Under the pieces are notes generated by a model. It saw nothing but the letters and a program-made list of their open reading frames with translations, ran no database searches and had not been told where the DNA came from. Below, piece by piece: positions 33,820 through 42,157 of a stretch of 64,000 nt of DNA. Origin of the DNA: Streptomyces sp. NBC_01669 (lineage in GTDB: Bacteria > Actinomycetota > Actinomycetes > Streptomycetales > Streptomycetaceae); assembly GCF_026339735.1 (NCBI RefSeq), contig NZ_JAPEQG010000001.1, positions 3,596,001 to 3,660,000 of the forward strand. Direction: 5' to 3'. Position 1 is the stretch's first letter, and the number at the start of each line of letters is the position of its first letter. The position numbers were made by a program, and so were the translations under genes.

Positions 33820-35001
33820 ATGAGTCCTGAGACCAGGACCCCCTCACGTCTGGGCCCGGTGCCCCGCGGTCGCAGGTGGCTGGCCGGCGGTGCAATGGCA
33901 ACGCTGAGCCTCGTCATGCTGGGCTTTTCCAGCCCTGCGGTGGCGGTCGCCCAGAACGCCTTCTCTCCGGGCGAGATGAACCGGCCTGTGCTTATGGGCG
34001 GTGACAAGTGCGAGAAGCAGAAGAACAAGCACGACAGGGACAAGTGCTGCGACCACCACAAGAACAAGCACGACAGGGACAAGTGCAAGGAGAAGGAGAA
34101 GGGCAAGCGCGGACCCACCGGGCCCACCGGGCCGACGGGGCCGACGGGACCGACCGGCGCCACGGGTGAAAACGGCGAGAACGGAGCCACCGGAGCCACC
34201 GGAGCCACCGGACCCACGGGACCGACCGGCGCCACGGGTGAAAACGGCGAGAACGGAGCCACCGGAGCCACAGGACCGACCGGACCCACGGGACCGACCG
34301 GCGCCACCGGCGAGAACGGCGAGAACGGCGAGAACGGAGCCACCGGAGCCACAGGACCGACCGGACCCACGGGACCGACCGGCGCCACCGGCGAGAACGG
34401 CGAGAACGGCGAGAACGGAGCCACCGGAGCCACGGGACCGACCGGACCCACGGGACCGACCGGCGCCACGGGTCATACCGGTGCGACCGGTGCGACGGGA
34501 GCCACCGGAGCCAACGGGTGCGGCACCGACATCGACTCCCTCCTCCCCAACTCGACCCAGGAGTTCAGCGTCTTCTTGATTGACGGGAAGGCGTTTGGGG
34601 GCCACCGGCACGACCCCACGACGGGGAACTACATCCGCGAGGACCTCACCAACCCGGCGCAGAACCCCGACTACCCCGACCCCGGCACCGTCTGTGCCGC
34701 CACGATCTCGTCCCAGGACAAGATCGTGAACTTCAAGGTCATCACCACGAACGGGGACGTGTGGGAACTCCAGTGCACCAACACTGCGATGAATCTCATC
34801 GACTGTGGCACTCCCGAGAACAAGGTGTTCTGGAAGAAGATTATGTTCACGGACCAAGCCACCGGGCCGTTCCTGACCGGGGAGCCGCCGAACTCGAGCC
34901 AGGAGCCCAGCAACCTGAGCAGCCCGTTGGAGCAGCTGCTGAACAGCATCGCCGCCAACAGGGCGATGAAGTCGGGCACGGACGCGGTCGACTCTCGATG
35001 A
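33820..35001 (+). CDS. Secreted collagen-like (G-X-Y repeat) protein
   Basis: A 393-residue protein with AAGGAG 7 bases before ATG 33820. Residues 1-45 form a signal peptide (GRRWLAGGAMATLSLVMLGF, cleavage near AVAVAQ). Residues 62-96 are Lys/His/Asp/Cys-rich with KNKHDRDKC present twice, a possible metal or disulfide cross-link segment. Residues 98-232 are 45 uninterrupted G-X-Y triplets: 16 GPT, 17 GAT, 10 GEN, one GHT, one GAN. Residues 233-393 form a globular domain with four Cys (TVCAATISSQDKIVNFKV, WELQCTNTAMNLIDCG). No sortase or membrane anchor is seen. The GPT/GAT repeats resemble spore-surface BclA proteins of bacilli, whose threonines are glycosylated. It probably makes a secreted trimeric fibre. 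Confidence 0.92.
   Translation: MSPETRTPSRLGPVPRGRRWLAGGAMATLSLVMLGFSSPAVAVAQNAFSPGEMNRPVLMGGDKCEKQKNKHDRDKCCDHHKNKHDRDKCKEKEKGKRGPTGPTGPTGPTGPTGATGENGENGATGATGATGPTGPTGATGENGENGATGATGPTGPTGPTGATGENGENGENGATGATGPTGPTGPTGATGENGENGENGATGATGPTGPTGPTGATGHTGATGATGATGANGCGTDIDSLLPNSTQEFSVFLIDGKAFGGHRHDPTTGNYIREDLTNPAQNPDYPDPGTVCAATISSQDKIVNFKVITTNGDVWELQCTNTAMNLIDCGTPENKVFWKKIMFTDQATGPFLTGEPPNSSQEPSNLSSPLEQLLNSIAANRAMKSGTDAVDSR
34111..34515 (+). repeat. Collagen-coding repeat block with 81-bp tandem units
   Basis: These 405 bp encode the 45 triplets. Within it, 34273-34353 and 34354-34434 are nearly identical 81-bp units (nine triplets: three GPT, GAT, three GEN, two GAT), and a partial third unit follows. 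Shorter seven- and nine-triplet versions lie upstream. This arrangement should expand or contract by slippage or recombination. Confidence 0.9.
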
Positions 35002-35039
35002 GCTGGAAGCGGTCCTGACCTCGTTGGGATCCCTCTGAA

Positions 35040-35075
35040 GTGTGCCGTGCCCGGGATCGTCCGGGCACGGCACAC
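35040..35075 (+). terminator. Terminator after the collagen-like gene
   Basis: A perfect 15-bp stem (35040-35054 with 35061-35075, core GCCGTGCCCGG, 6-nt loop) lies 38 bp after the stop codon. Confidence 0.8.
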
Positions 35076-35225
35076 GTGCGTGCGCCGTGCAGCGCAGTCC
35101 ACGGCTTCCTGTGATCGGGTTGCCGGAGAGAACGGGCCGCTCCCGTTGCATACTGGGATACGCACTTCACCTGACGTCCACTCAACTCAGCTCGGAATTT
35201 AGGCTTCCGCGAGCAGGCTGCCTTC

Positions 35226-36305
35226 GTGAGACGCATCGTGGGAATCGTCCTGGCGGTGCTGCTGATCGGCGGAGTGGCAGTGGCCGTCGTAGCAGGCCGC
35301 GACAGCAAGGACACGAGCACGGCAACGAAGACCGTGCGTGGAGTGATCGGGTCGGAGAAGGCGGAATTCTTCGCCGATCCCGAGGTGGTGAAGGCCCTTG
35401 CTGCCAAGGGATTCACCGTGAAGGCGGAGACGTCCGGGTCCTGGGCCATGGACCGACTTCCCTTGAAGGGGTACGACTTCGCCTTCCCCAGCTCGAAGGC
35501 CCCGGCCGATGAGCTGCAGCGCAAGTCCCCCGTCAAGGGCGGCCCGCTCAGGCCCTTCTACTCGCCGCTCGTCGTCGTCGCGCACCGCGGCGCCGCGCAG
35601 GTGCTGGCGGACAACGGGCTGGCGACTCTGAGCGGCAGGTCCAGCGGGAAGCTGCACATGGCCCCGTATCTGAAGGCCGCGAAGGCGGACCGGACCTGGC
35701 AGCAGCTGGGGGGCGCGGACGAACATGCCGAGTTGACCGGGACGTTGTTCATCACGAGCACCGATCCCGTCGCGTCCAACTCCGGCGCGCTCTACCTCGC
35801 TGCCGCCTCGTACGTCGCCGACGGCGGCCGGGTCGCCGCCGACGACGCCGCGATCGACCGCACCGCGCCGCTGCTCAAGAAGCTGATCCAGGTGCAGGGT
35901 GCGCAGCAGACCAGCAGTGACGCGCCGTTCCGGGACTTCATCAGTGGAGTCGGCAATCCGCTGGTCCTGGTGTACGAGTCGCAGGTTGCCTCGCTGCTGA
36001 TGCAGAAGCAGCAGGAGCTCGGGGATCTGGTCGTCCTCTACCCGGACACCACCGTCTCCAGCGATCACACCCTCGTACCGCTGACCGAATCGGGCCGGCA
36101 GCTCGGCGAGCTGCTCTCCACCGACCCCGGGCTGCGCAGGCTGGCCGTGCGCCACGGCTTCCGCCCCCAGGGCGCGGCGGCCGAGTTCACCGCCGCGACC
36201 GCCGGCCACACCGACTACATCGACCAACAGCTGACCGGGATCCGCCAGGCGCCCGTGCCCACCGCAACGGTGCTGCGCGCGATGGCCCGCCGGACCCGCG
36301 GCTGA
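35226..36305 (+). CDS. Secreted/anchored solute-binding-like protein of the TelA operon
   Basis: A 359-residue protein from GTG 35226 with one N-terminal hydrophobic segment (IVGIVLAVLLIGGVAVAVVA) and no lipobox. The rest resembles periplasmic type 2 solute-binding folds: GSEKAEFFADPEVVKALAAK, YDFAFPSSKAPADEL, PFYSPLVVVAHRGAAQVL, SGNPLVLVYESQVASL-like VGNPLVLVYESQVASL. It lacks an accompanying permease. Its stop overlaps the next start (TGATG), so it is coupled to the TelA-family gene. It likely acts as an extracytoplasmic sensor or binding subunit rather than a transport partner. Confidence 0.82.
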   Translation: MRRIVGIVLAVLLIGGVAVAVVAGRDSKDTSTATKTVRGVIGSEKAEFFADPEVVKALAAKGFTVKAETSGSWAMDRLPLKGYDFAFPSSKAPADELQRKSPVKGGPLRPFYSPLVVVAHRGAAQVLADNGLATLSGRSSGKLHMAPYLKAAKADRTWQQLGGADEHAELTGTLFITSTDPVASNSGALYLAAASYVADGGRVAADDAAIDRTAPLLKKLIQVQGAQQTSSDAPFRDFISGVGNPLVLVYESQVASLLMQKQQELGDLVVLYPDTTVSSDHTLVPLTESGRQLGELLSTDPGLRRLAVRHGFRPQGAAAEFTAATAGHTDYIDQQLTGIRQAPVPTATVLRAMARRTRG

Positions 36306-37522
36306 TGACACACGCTTTCCGGGAGACCTCACCCATGACCGAAACCGAGCCGCAGCCGCTCGTCCTCACCCCGCCCGAGCCCGTCGCCCCCGTCCGTACC
36401 GAGCAGGCCGCCGGTCTCGTCCCGGTCGACGACTCCGTACGCACGGAGATGACGCGACGCGCCACCGAGTACGTCGCCGGCCTCGCCGGGCTCGATGCCC
36501 GCTCGCCCGAGTTCACCACCAGGATCGGGGAGATCGCCGCCCTCGGGCAGGGCGACATCCGCAGCGCCGCCCAGCAGTCCAACCGGATGCTGGACCGTAC
36601 GGTCCGTGAGCTCTCGGCCGGGTCGGGGGACGGGGACGCCCAGTCGAGGGTCGGTGCCTCGCTCGTCGAGCTGCGCCGCACCGTCGAGGACCTCGATCCG
36701 CGCGACACCTCCGGTCGCGGCGCCCGCCGGCTGCTGGCGAAGCTGCCCGGCGGCAACAGGCTGCGCGATCATGTCGCGAAGTACGCCTCCGCGCAGTCCA
36801 CCCTCAACAGGATCGTGGGCTCGCTCCGCGGCGGCCAGGACGAACTGCGCCGCGACAACGCCGCCTTGCACACCGAGCGCACCCGGCTCTGGGAGACGAT
36901 GGGCAAGCTCCAGGAGTACGTGGTCCTCACCGAGGCCCTGGACGGCGCGGTCGAGGACCGCATCCGGGCGACGGAGGCCGCCGACCCCGTGCAGGCGGAC
37001 GCCCTGCGGGCCGATGTGCTGTTCCCCGTACGGCAGAAGCACCAGGATCTGCTGACCCAGCTCGCGGTCTGCGCGCAGGGGTACCTGGCGATGGATGTCG
37101 TACGCCGCAACAACGAGGAGCTGATCAGGGGCGTCGACCGCGCCGCGGCCACGACCGTCTCCGCGCTGCGGATCGCCGTGATGCTGGCATCGGCGCTGGA
37201 GAGCCAGCGCAAGGTGACCGAACAGGTGCAGGTGCTGCGCTCCACGACGGAGGATCTGATCCGCGGCAATGCGGAGATGCTCGCCACGCAGAGCGGGGAG
37301 ATCCAGCGGATCGCCGCGGACCCGGCGGTGGGCGCGGAGACGCTGCGTACGGCGTTCCAGCAGATCTACCGGACGCTGGACGCGATCGACACGTACAAGG
37401 TGCAGGCGACCGAATCCATGGCGGCGACGGTCGAGTCGTTGACGGCCGAACTCCAGCAGGCCGGCACCCACTTGGAGCGCAGCCGGACGGCGGGGGCCCT
37501 TGAGGGCAGTGGTCTCGGATGA
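36305..37522 (+). CDS. TelA-family toxic anion resistance protein
   Basis: A 405-residue, largely helical cytoplasmic protein. TelA/KlaA family marks: FTTRIGEIAALGQGDIRSAA, QQSNRMLDRTVRELS, LPGGNRLRDHVAKYASAQST, VLFPVRQKHQDLLTQLAVCA, VDRAAATTVSALRIAVMLAS and QIYRTLDAIDTYKVQATESM. Members occur with tellurite-resistance and Ter-type stress genes; the molecular role is not established. Coupled at both ends (TGATG with the binding protein; ATGA with the VWA fusion). A start 10 codons inside is also possible. Confidence 0.9.
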   Translation: MTHAFRETSPMTETEPQPLVLTPPEPVAPVRTEQAAGLVPVDDSVRTEMTRRATEYVAGLAGLDARSPEFTTRIGEIAALGQGDIRSAAQQSNRMLDRTVRELSAGSGDGDAQSRVGASLVELRRTVEDLDPRDTSGRGARRLLAKLPGGNRLRDHVAKYASAQSTLNRIVGSLRGGQDELRRDNAALHTERTRLWETMGKLQEYVVLTEALDGAVEDRIRATEAADPVQADALRADVLFPVRQKHQDLLTQLAVCAQGYLAMDVVRRNNEELIRGVDRAAATTVSALRIAVMLASALESQRKVTEQVQVLRSTTEDLIRGNAEMLATQSGEIQRIAADPAVGAETLRTAFQQIYRTLDAIDTYKVQATESMAATVESLTAELQQAGTHLERSRTAGALEGSGLG

Positions 37523-39135
37523 AGGGCCGGATCAGAAGGCTGCGCCGTCGGGTGTCGCGCACGCTCGCCGCGCTGCTGGCCGCCGCGGTGCTCGTGCCGA
37601 TCGCCGCGTGTTCCGCGGGGGACGATCCCGCGGCGTCCGGGAAGAAGGACGACGGCGCTCCGCGGGCCGGCACGCTGCGCGTGCTGGCGTCCAGTGAACT
37701 CGCTGACATGAAGCCGCTGTTGGAGCAGGCGCGGAAGGCCACCGGGATCACCGTGCGGCCCACCTGGACCGGGACGCTCGACGCCGTCCAGCAGCTCGGC
37801 TCCGGGAAGGCGGACGGGGCGTACGACGCGGTATGGCTGTCGTCCAACGACTATCTGCGGCTCCACCCGGAGGCAGCGAAACGGGTCACTTCCGAGACGC
37901 CGCTGATGGCGTCGCCGGTCGCCCTCGGCGTCAAGCCGGCGGTGGTGAGGCGGCTGGGCTGGGACCCGTCGCGCGTCACCTGGTCGCAGGTGCACCGGGC
38001 CGTGGCCGACGGGGAGCTGACGTACGGAATGACGGATCCGGCACGGTCCAACTCCGGTTTCGCTGCGCTTGTTTCGGTCGCTTCGGCGCTGTCGGGCGCC
38101 CAGTCCGCGCTGACCGACACCGATGTCCGCAAGGCGAGCGGGAAGATGGAGGAGTTCTTCGGCGGGCAGCGGCTGACCTCCGGTTCGTCCGGCTGGCTGG
38201 CCACCGCGTACGCCCGGCGGGGCACGGTCGACGCGCTGATCAACTACGAGTCCGTGCTGCTCTCCCTGGGCCGGGACAGTCGTACAGGGCTGACGGTGAT
38301 CCGCCCGCGCGACGGTGTGGTGACGGCGGACTACCCGCTGAGCCTGCTCTCCGCCGCCTCGCCGGAAGCGAAGGACTCGGTGCGCGCCCTGACCTCGTAC
38401 CTCCGCTCCCCCGCCGTGCAGCGGCAGCTGACCCGGGAGACGTTCCGCCGCCCGGTCGTCACGTCCGTGCGGCCGGCGGCGCCGCTGGCCGCCGAGGCGC
38501 GCCGTGAACTGCCGTTCCCCGGCTCGCGGTCCGTCGCGGACGGACTGGTCGACAGTTACGAGAACAAGCTCCGGCGACCCTCACGCACCGTGTACGTCCT
38601 GGACACGTCCGGGTCGATGAAGGGCGAGCGGCTGCGGAGGCTGAAGGCGGCGCTGACCGGGCTGACCGGGGACTTCCGGGAGCGCGAGGAGGTCACGCTG
38701 CTGCCGTTCGGGTCGTCGGTGAAGCGGGCGCGCACACATACGGTCGATCCAGCAGATCCGCAGGCGGGGCTTGCGGCGATCAAGGCGGACACCGCCGCCC
38801 TGACCGCGAGCGGCGAGACGGCGATCTTTTCGAGTCTGGAGTCCGCCTACGACCGGCTGGGTCCGGACACCGGGTCCGCGTTCACCTCGATCGTCCTGAT
38901 GACGGACGGCGAGAACACGACGGGCGACTCGGCCGACGACTTCGCCGGCTTCTACCGTTCGCTCCCGGCTGCGCGACGCGTCACCCCCGTCTTCCCTGTC
39001 GTCTTCGGCGACTCGGACCGTGCGGAGCTGGACGCGATCGCCTCCCTGACCGGCGGCCGGCTCTTCGACGCGACGAAGGAGCAGGGGCCGGGTTCTCTGG
39101 ACGGGGCCTTCGAGGAGATCCGTGGCTACCAGTAA
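37519..39135 (+). CDS. Lipoprotein fusing a solute-binding domain and a von Willebrand A domain
   Basis: A 538-residue protein. Lipoprotein signal with lipobox PIAAC (Cys near residue 31). Residues 50-310 are a type 2 solute-binding domain (LRVLASSELADMKPLLEQAR, YDAVWLSSNDYLRLHPEA, YGMTDPARSNSGFAALVSVA). Residues 350-535 are a VWA domain with an intact MIDAS: YVLDTSGSMKGERL, the Thr in SGETAIFSSL and the Asp in VLMTDGENTTG. The fold pairing suggests ligand binding coupled to metal-dependent protein contacts outside the membrane. Overlaps the TelA gene (ATGA) and the next gene by 14 bp. Confidence 0.9.
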   Translation: MKGRIRRLRRRVSRTLAALLAAAVLVPIAACSAGDDPAASGKKDDGAPRAGTLRVLASSELADMKPLLEQARKATGITVRPTWTGTLDAVQQLGSGKADGAYDAVWLSSNDYLRLHPEAAKRVTSETPLMASPVALGVKPAVVRRLGWDPSRVTWSQVHRAVADGELTYGMTDPARSNSGFAALVSVASALSGAQSALTDTDVRKASGKMEEFFGGQRLTSGSSGWLATAYARRGTVDALINYESVLLSLGRDSRTGLTVIRPRDGVVTADYPLSLLSAASPEAKDSVRALTSYLRSPAVQRQLTRETFRRPVVTSVRPAAPLAAEARRELPFPGSRSVADGLVDSYENKLRRPSRTVYVLDTSGSMKGERLRRLKAALTGLTGDFREREEVTLLPFGSSVKRARTHTVDPADPQAGLAAIKADTAALTASGETAIFSSLESAYDRLGPDTGSAFTSIVLMTDGENTTGDSADDFAGFYRSLPAARRVTPVFPVVFGDSDRAELDAIASLTGGRLFDATKEQGPGSLDGAFEEIRGYQ

Positions 39136-39742
39136 AGCGCCGGGCCGGCTCCTGGCGTACATCGAGTCGCGCAAGAACCTCACCGGGAGCGCCTGCGGGA
39201 TCGCCGGGCTCGCCCTCACCTTCACCGGGCTCGCGGGGGCGTACTGGCCGGTGGTGATCGTCGGGCTGTACGGCGCGGGTGCGCTGATCGCCCCGCCCGA
39301 GCGGCCATCGGCCCCGGACTTCCCCGACCCGTCGTCCCAACTGGATTCGTTGCGGGCCGACTTTGTGACCCTGCGGGCGTATCTGGACGAGGTCGAGCTG
39401 CCGCCCGCCGCGTCCGGGCGGCTCGTCGAGCTGACGGAGCTGCTGGCGGGGCTGCTCGCACCCGGCTGGGTCTCCGAGGCCCTCGCCACCGACCCGGAAG
39501 GCATCCACGCCCTGTCGCGCGCCGTGCATCAGGACATCCCGGAGTCCGTGGACACGTATCTACGGACCCGCTGGTGGACGCGGATCGCACCGGGCACCGA
39601 GCCGCCCGAGCGCCACCTCGAACAGCAGCTGTCGCTGCTGCACCGGGAGGCGGAGTCGCTGGTCGCGGGGTTGCGGGAGGCCGAGGCGCGCCGGCAGCAG
39701 ACGCACACGCGGTACCTGGAGGACCGGGGCCGGTCCAACTGA
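39122..39742 (+). CDS. Membrane protein ending the TelA operon
   Basis: A 206-residue protein from GTG 39122, inside the end of the VWA gene. Residues 20-60 contain two hydrophobic segments (GSACGIAGLALTFTGLAGAY and PVVIVGLYGAGALIA). The rest is soluble and helical with a conserved-looking block DSLRADFVTLRAYLDEVELP and a coiled C-terminus (LEQQLSLLHREAESLVAGLR). I do not recognise a family. Its place in the operon suggests a membrane scaffold or linker between the external VWA protein and cytoplasmic TelA. Confidence 0.78.
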   Translation: MATSKAPGRLLAYIESRKNLTGSACGIAGLALTFTGLAGAYWPVVIVGLYGAGALIAPPERPSAPDFPDPSSQLDSLRADFVTLRAYLDEVELPPAASGRLVELTELLAGLLAPGWVSEALATDPEGIHALSRAVHQDIPESVDTYLRTRWWTRIAPGTEPPERHLEQQLSLLHREAESLVAGLREAEARRQQTHTRYLEDRGRSN

Positions 39743-39759
39743 GCCCCGTCACCCGACCA

Positions 39760-39873
39760 CCGCCGGAAGCGCACCTTCGCCGACGCCGTCGAGTCCGTGC
39801 GCAGATCGTCGCCGGCGTAGCTCACCGTGTACGTCACCGAGTCCCCCACAGGCTCGGTCGGCCTCCGGACGGC
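39760..39873 (-). pseudogene. Fragment resembling a bacterial Ig-like repeat
   Basis: In the gap between two unrelated genes, the minus strand reads TEPVGDSVTYTVSYAGDDLR then TDSTASAKVRFRR, matching the strand pattern of Ig-like repeats in secreted actinobacterial proteins. Flanking sequence in that frame is not convincing and there is no ribosome site, so it looks like a leftover of a lost gene. Confidence 0.45.
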
Positions 39874-39977
39874 TCGACCGAAGGCGATGTGAAGGGACAT
39901 CAAAGCCATGTGAAGGTCTCGTGCGCAACTCTGCGGCGATGTGCGGATGTTCTCTATAAAAAGGGGCGGGAAAGGGC

Positions 39978-40010
39978 GGCCCCCGGAACCGTAAGGGGAT
40001 TCCGGGGGCC
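39978..40010. terminator. Terminator between the TelA operon and pckG
   Basis: A perfect 11-bp stem, GGCCCCCGGAA (39978-39988) with TTCCGGGGGCC (40000-40010), lies between convergent units. The rest of the gap 39743-40138 holds the Ig-like fragment and otherwise nothing I can assign. Confidence 0.8.
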
Positions 40011-40138
40011 GTTCCGCGGCGGGCTGTTGACCCCACAGGTCAGGGCGGATGTCGGAAGACCCGGCCGCGGGGATCGAAGGGGCGCGCTTCAGGAGTACGC
40101 CCGGGTGGGCGACGCCTCGAAGGCGCCGCCCGGGGGCG

Positions 40139-41962
40139 TCAGCCCAGGCGCTGGACCAGCGCGCGGTACTCGTCCCACAGTTCCTTCGGCGTGTGGTCAC
40201 CGAAGGTGTTGAGGTGCTCGGGGACCAGCGCCGCCTCCTCGCGCCAGACCTCCTTGTCGACCGTGAGCAGGAAGTCCAGGTCGGACTCGGAGAGGTCCAG
40301 GCCCTCGGTGTCCAGGGAGCCCTTGGCGGGCAGGATGCCGATCGGCGTCTCGACGCCCTCGGCCTTGCCCTCCAGGCGCTCGACGATCCACTTCAGAACA
40401 CGGCTGTTCTCGCCGAAGCCCGGCCACACGAACTTGCCCGCGTCGTTCTTGCGGAACCAGTTCACGTAGTAGATCTTCGGGAGCTTCGCCTGGTCCTTGT
40501 CGGCGCCGACCTTGACCCAGTGGTTCATGTAGTCGCCCATGTTGTAGCCGCAGAACGGCAGCATGGCGAACGGGTCGCGGCGCAGCTCGCCGACCTTGCC
40601 CTCGGCGGCGGCGGTCTTCTCGGAGGCCACGTTGGCACCGAGGAAGACACCGTGCTGCCAGTCGAAGGACTCGGTGACCAGCGGTACGGCCGAGGCGCGG
40701 CGGCCACCGAAGAGGATGGCCGAGATCGGCACACCCTTCGGGTCCTCCCACTCGGGCGCGATGATCGGGCACTGGCCGGCCGGGACGGTGAAGCGGGCGT
40801 TGGGGTGGGCGGCGGGCGTGTCGGACTCGGGGGTCCAGTCGTTGCCCTTCCAGTCCGTGAGGTGCGCGGGAAGCTCCTCGGTCATGCCCTCCCACCACAC
40901 GTCGCCGTCGTCGGTGAGCGCGACGTTCGTGAAGACGGAGTTGCCCCACATCGTCTTCATGGCGTTGGCGTTGGTGTGCTCGCCGGTGCCGGGCGCGACA
41001 CCGAAGAATCCGGCCTCGGGGTTGATCGCGTAGAGACGGCCGTCCTCGCCGAACCGCATCCAGGCGATGTCGTCGCCGATCGTCTCGACGGTCCAGCCGG
41101 AGATCGTGGGCTCCAGCATGGCGAGGTTGGTCTTGCCGCAGGCGCTCGGGAACGCGGCGGCGACGTACTTCGACTCACCCCGCGGCGGCGTGAGCTTGAG
41201 GATCAGCATGTGCTCGGCGAGCCAGCCCTCGTCGCGGGCCATGACCGAGGCGATGCGGAGCGCGTAGCACTTCTTGCCGAGCAGGGCGTTGCCGCCGTAG
41301 CCGGAGCCGTACGACCAGATCTCGCGGTCCTCGGGGAAGTGCGAGATGTACTTGGTGGAGTTGCACGGCCACGGAACGTCCTCCTGGCCCTCCTCCAGGG
41401 GCGCGCCCAGCGTGTGGACCGCCTTGACGAAGAAGCCGTCGGTGCCGAGCTCGTCGAGGACGGCCTGGCCCATGCGCGTCATGGTGCGCATCGAGACGGC
41501 GACGTACGCGGAGTCGGTGATCTCGACGCCGATCGCGGACAGCGGGGAGCCGACGGGGCCCATGCAGAACGGCACGACGTACATCGTGCGACCGCGCATG
41601 GAGCCGCGGAAGACACCCTTCTCACCGGTGAAGATCTCCCGCATCTCGGCGGGGGCCTTCCAGTGGTTCGTCGGGCCCGCGTCCTCCTCCTTCTCGGAGC
41701 AGATGAAGGTGCGGTCCTCGACGCGGGCGACATCGCTCGGGTCGGAGGCGGCGTAGTACGAGTTCGGGCGCTTGATCTCATCGAGCTTGGTGAACGTGCC
41801 CTTGGCCACGAGCTCCCCGCACAGGCGCTCGTACTCGGCTTCGGAACCGTCGCACCAGACCACACGGTCCGGCTCGGTGATGGCTGCGATCTCGTTCACC
41901 CAGGAAGCCAGCTCCTGGTGACGGGTGGGAACAGTGAGGGGAGCCGCGATGTCGCGCGCCAC
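40139..41962 (-). CDS. pckG: Phosphoenolpyruvate carboxykinase (GTP)
   Basis: A 607-residue GTP-dependent PEPCK making PEP from oxaloacetate in gluconeogenesis. Marks: P-loop FPSACGKTNLAMLEP with the hyper-reactive Cys, the kinase-2 region ETIGDDIAWMRFGEDGRLYA, GFFGVAPGTGEHTNANAMKT, CPIIAPEWEDPKGVPISAIL and the N-terminal VVWCDGSEAEYERLCGELV. Length is normal. It is a single transcription unit with a 195-bp upstream gap shared with the divergent hemolysin III-type gene. Confidence 0.97.
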   Translation of the reverse strand: MARDIAAPLTVPTRHQELASWVNEIAAITEPDRVVWCDGSEAEYERLCGELVAKGTFTKLDEIKRPNSYYAASDPSDVARVEDRTFICSEKEEDAGPTNHWKAPAEMREIFTGEKGVFRGSMRGRTMYVVPFCMGPVGSPLSAIGVEITDSAYVAVSMRTMTRMGQAVLDELGTDGFFVKAVHTLGAPLEEGQEDVPWPCNSTKYISHFPEDREIWSYGSGYGGNALLGKKCYALRIASVMARDEGWLAEHMLILKLTPPRGESKYVAAAFPSACGKTNLAMLEPTISGWTVETIGDDIAWMRFGEDGRLYAINPEAGFFGVAPGTGEHTNANAMKTMWGNSVFTNVALTDDGDVWWEGMTEELPAHLTDWKGNDWTPESDTPAAHPNARFTVPAGQCPIIAPEWEDPKGVPISAILFGGRRASAVPLVTESFDWQHGVFLGANVASEKTAAAEGKVGELRRDPFAMLPFCGYNMGDYMNHWVKVGADKDQAKLPKIYYVNWFRKNDAGKFVWPGFGENSRVLKWIVERLEGKAEGVETPIGILPAKGSLDTEGLDLSESDLDFLLTVDKEVWREEAALVPEHLNTFGDHTPKELWDEYRALVQRLG

Positions 41963-42157
41963 GATCGCTCCTTGTTGAGGGTGTCTTTGGGCAGTTGCCC
42001 CGTGGGGGCTGCGACCCGGATGCTTCGTAGCCGCTCATCCGGTGCCGACCATACTCATTTGATCATCCGACCGATTCGCCCATATGTCCAGAGGAGTGCC
42101 CACGTGAGCATCGCCACTCGTATTCGCAACCTACGGTGGCGTAGGTAGCATGCGGTC

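Noticed and set aside
40049..42148. 700-codon open frame antisense to pckG
   Set aside because: The minus strand is an intact PEP carboxykinase. The antisense frame lacks a ribosome site and looks like translated complement.
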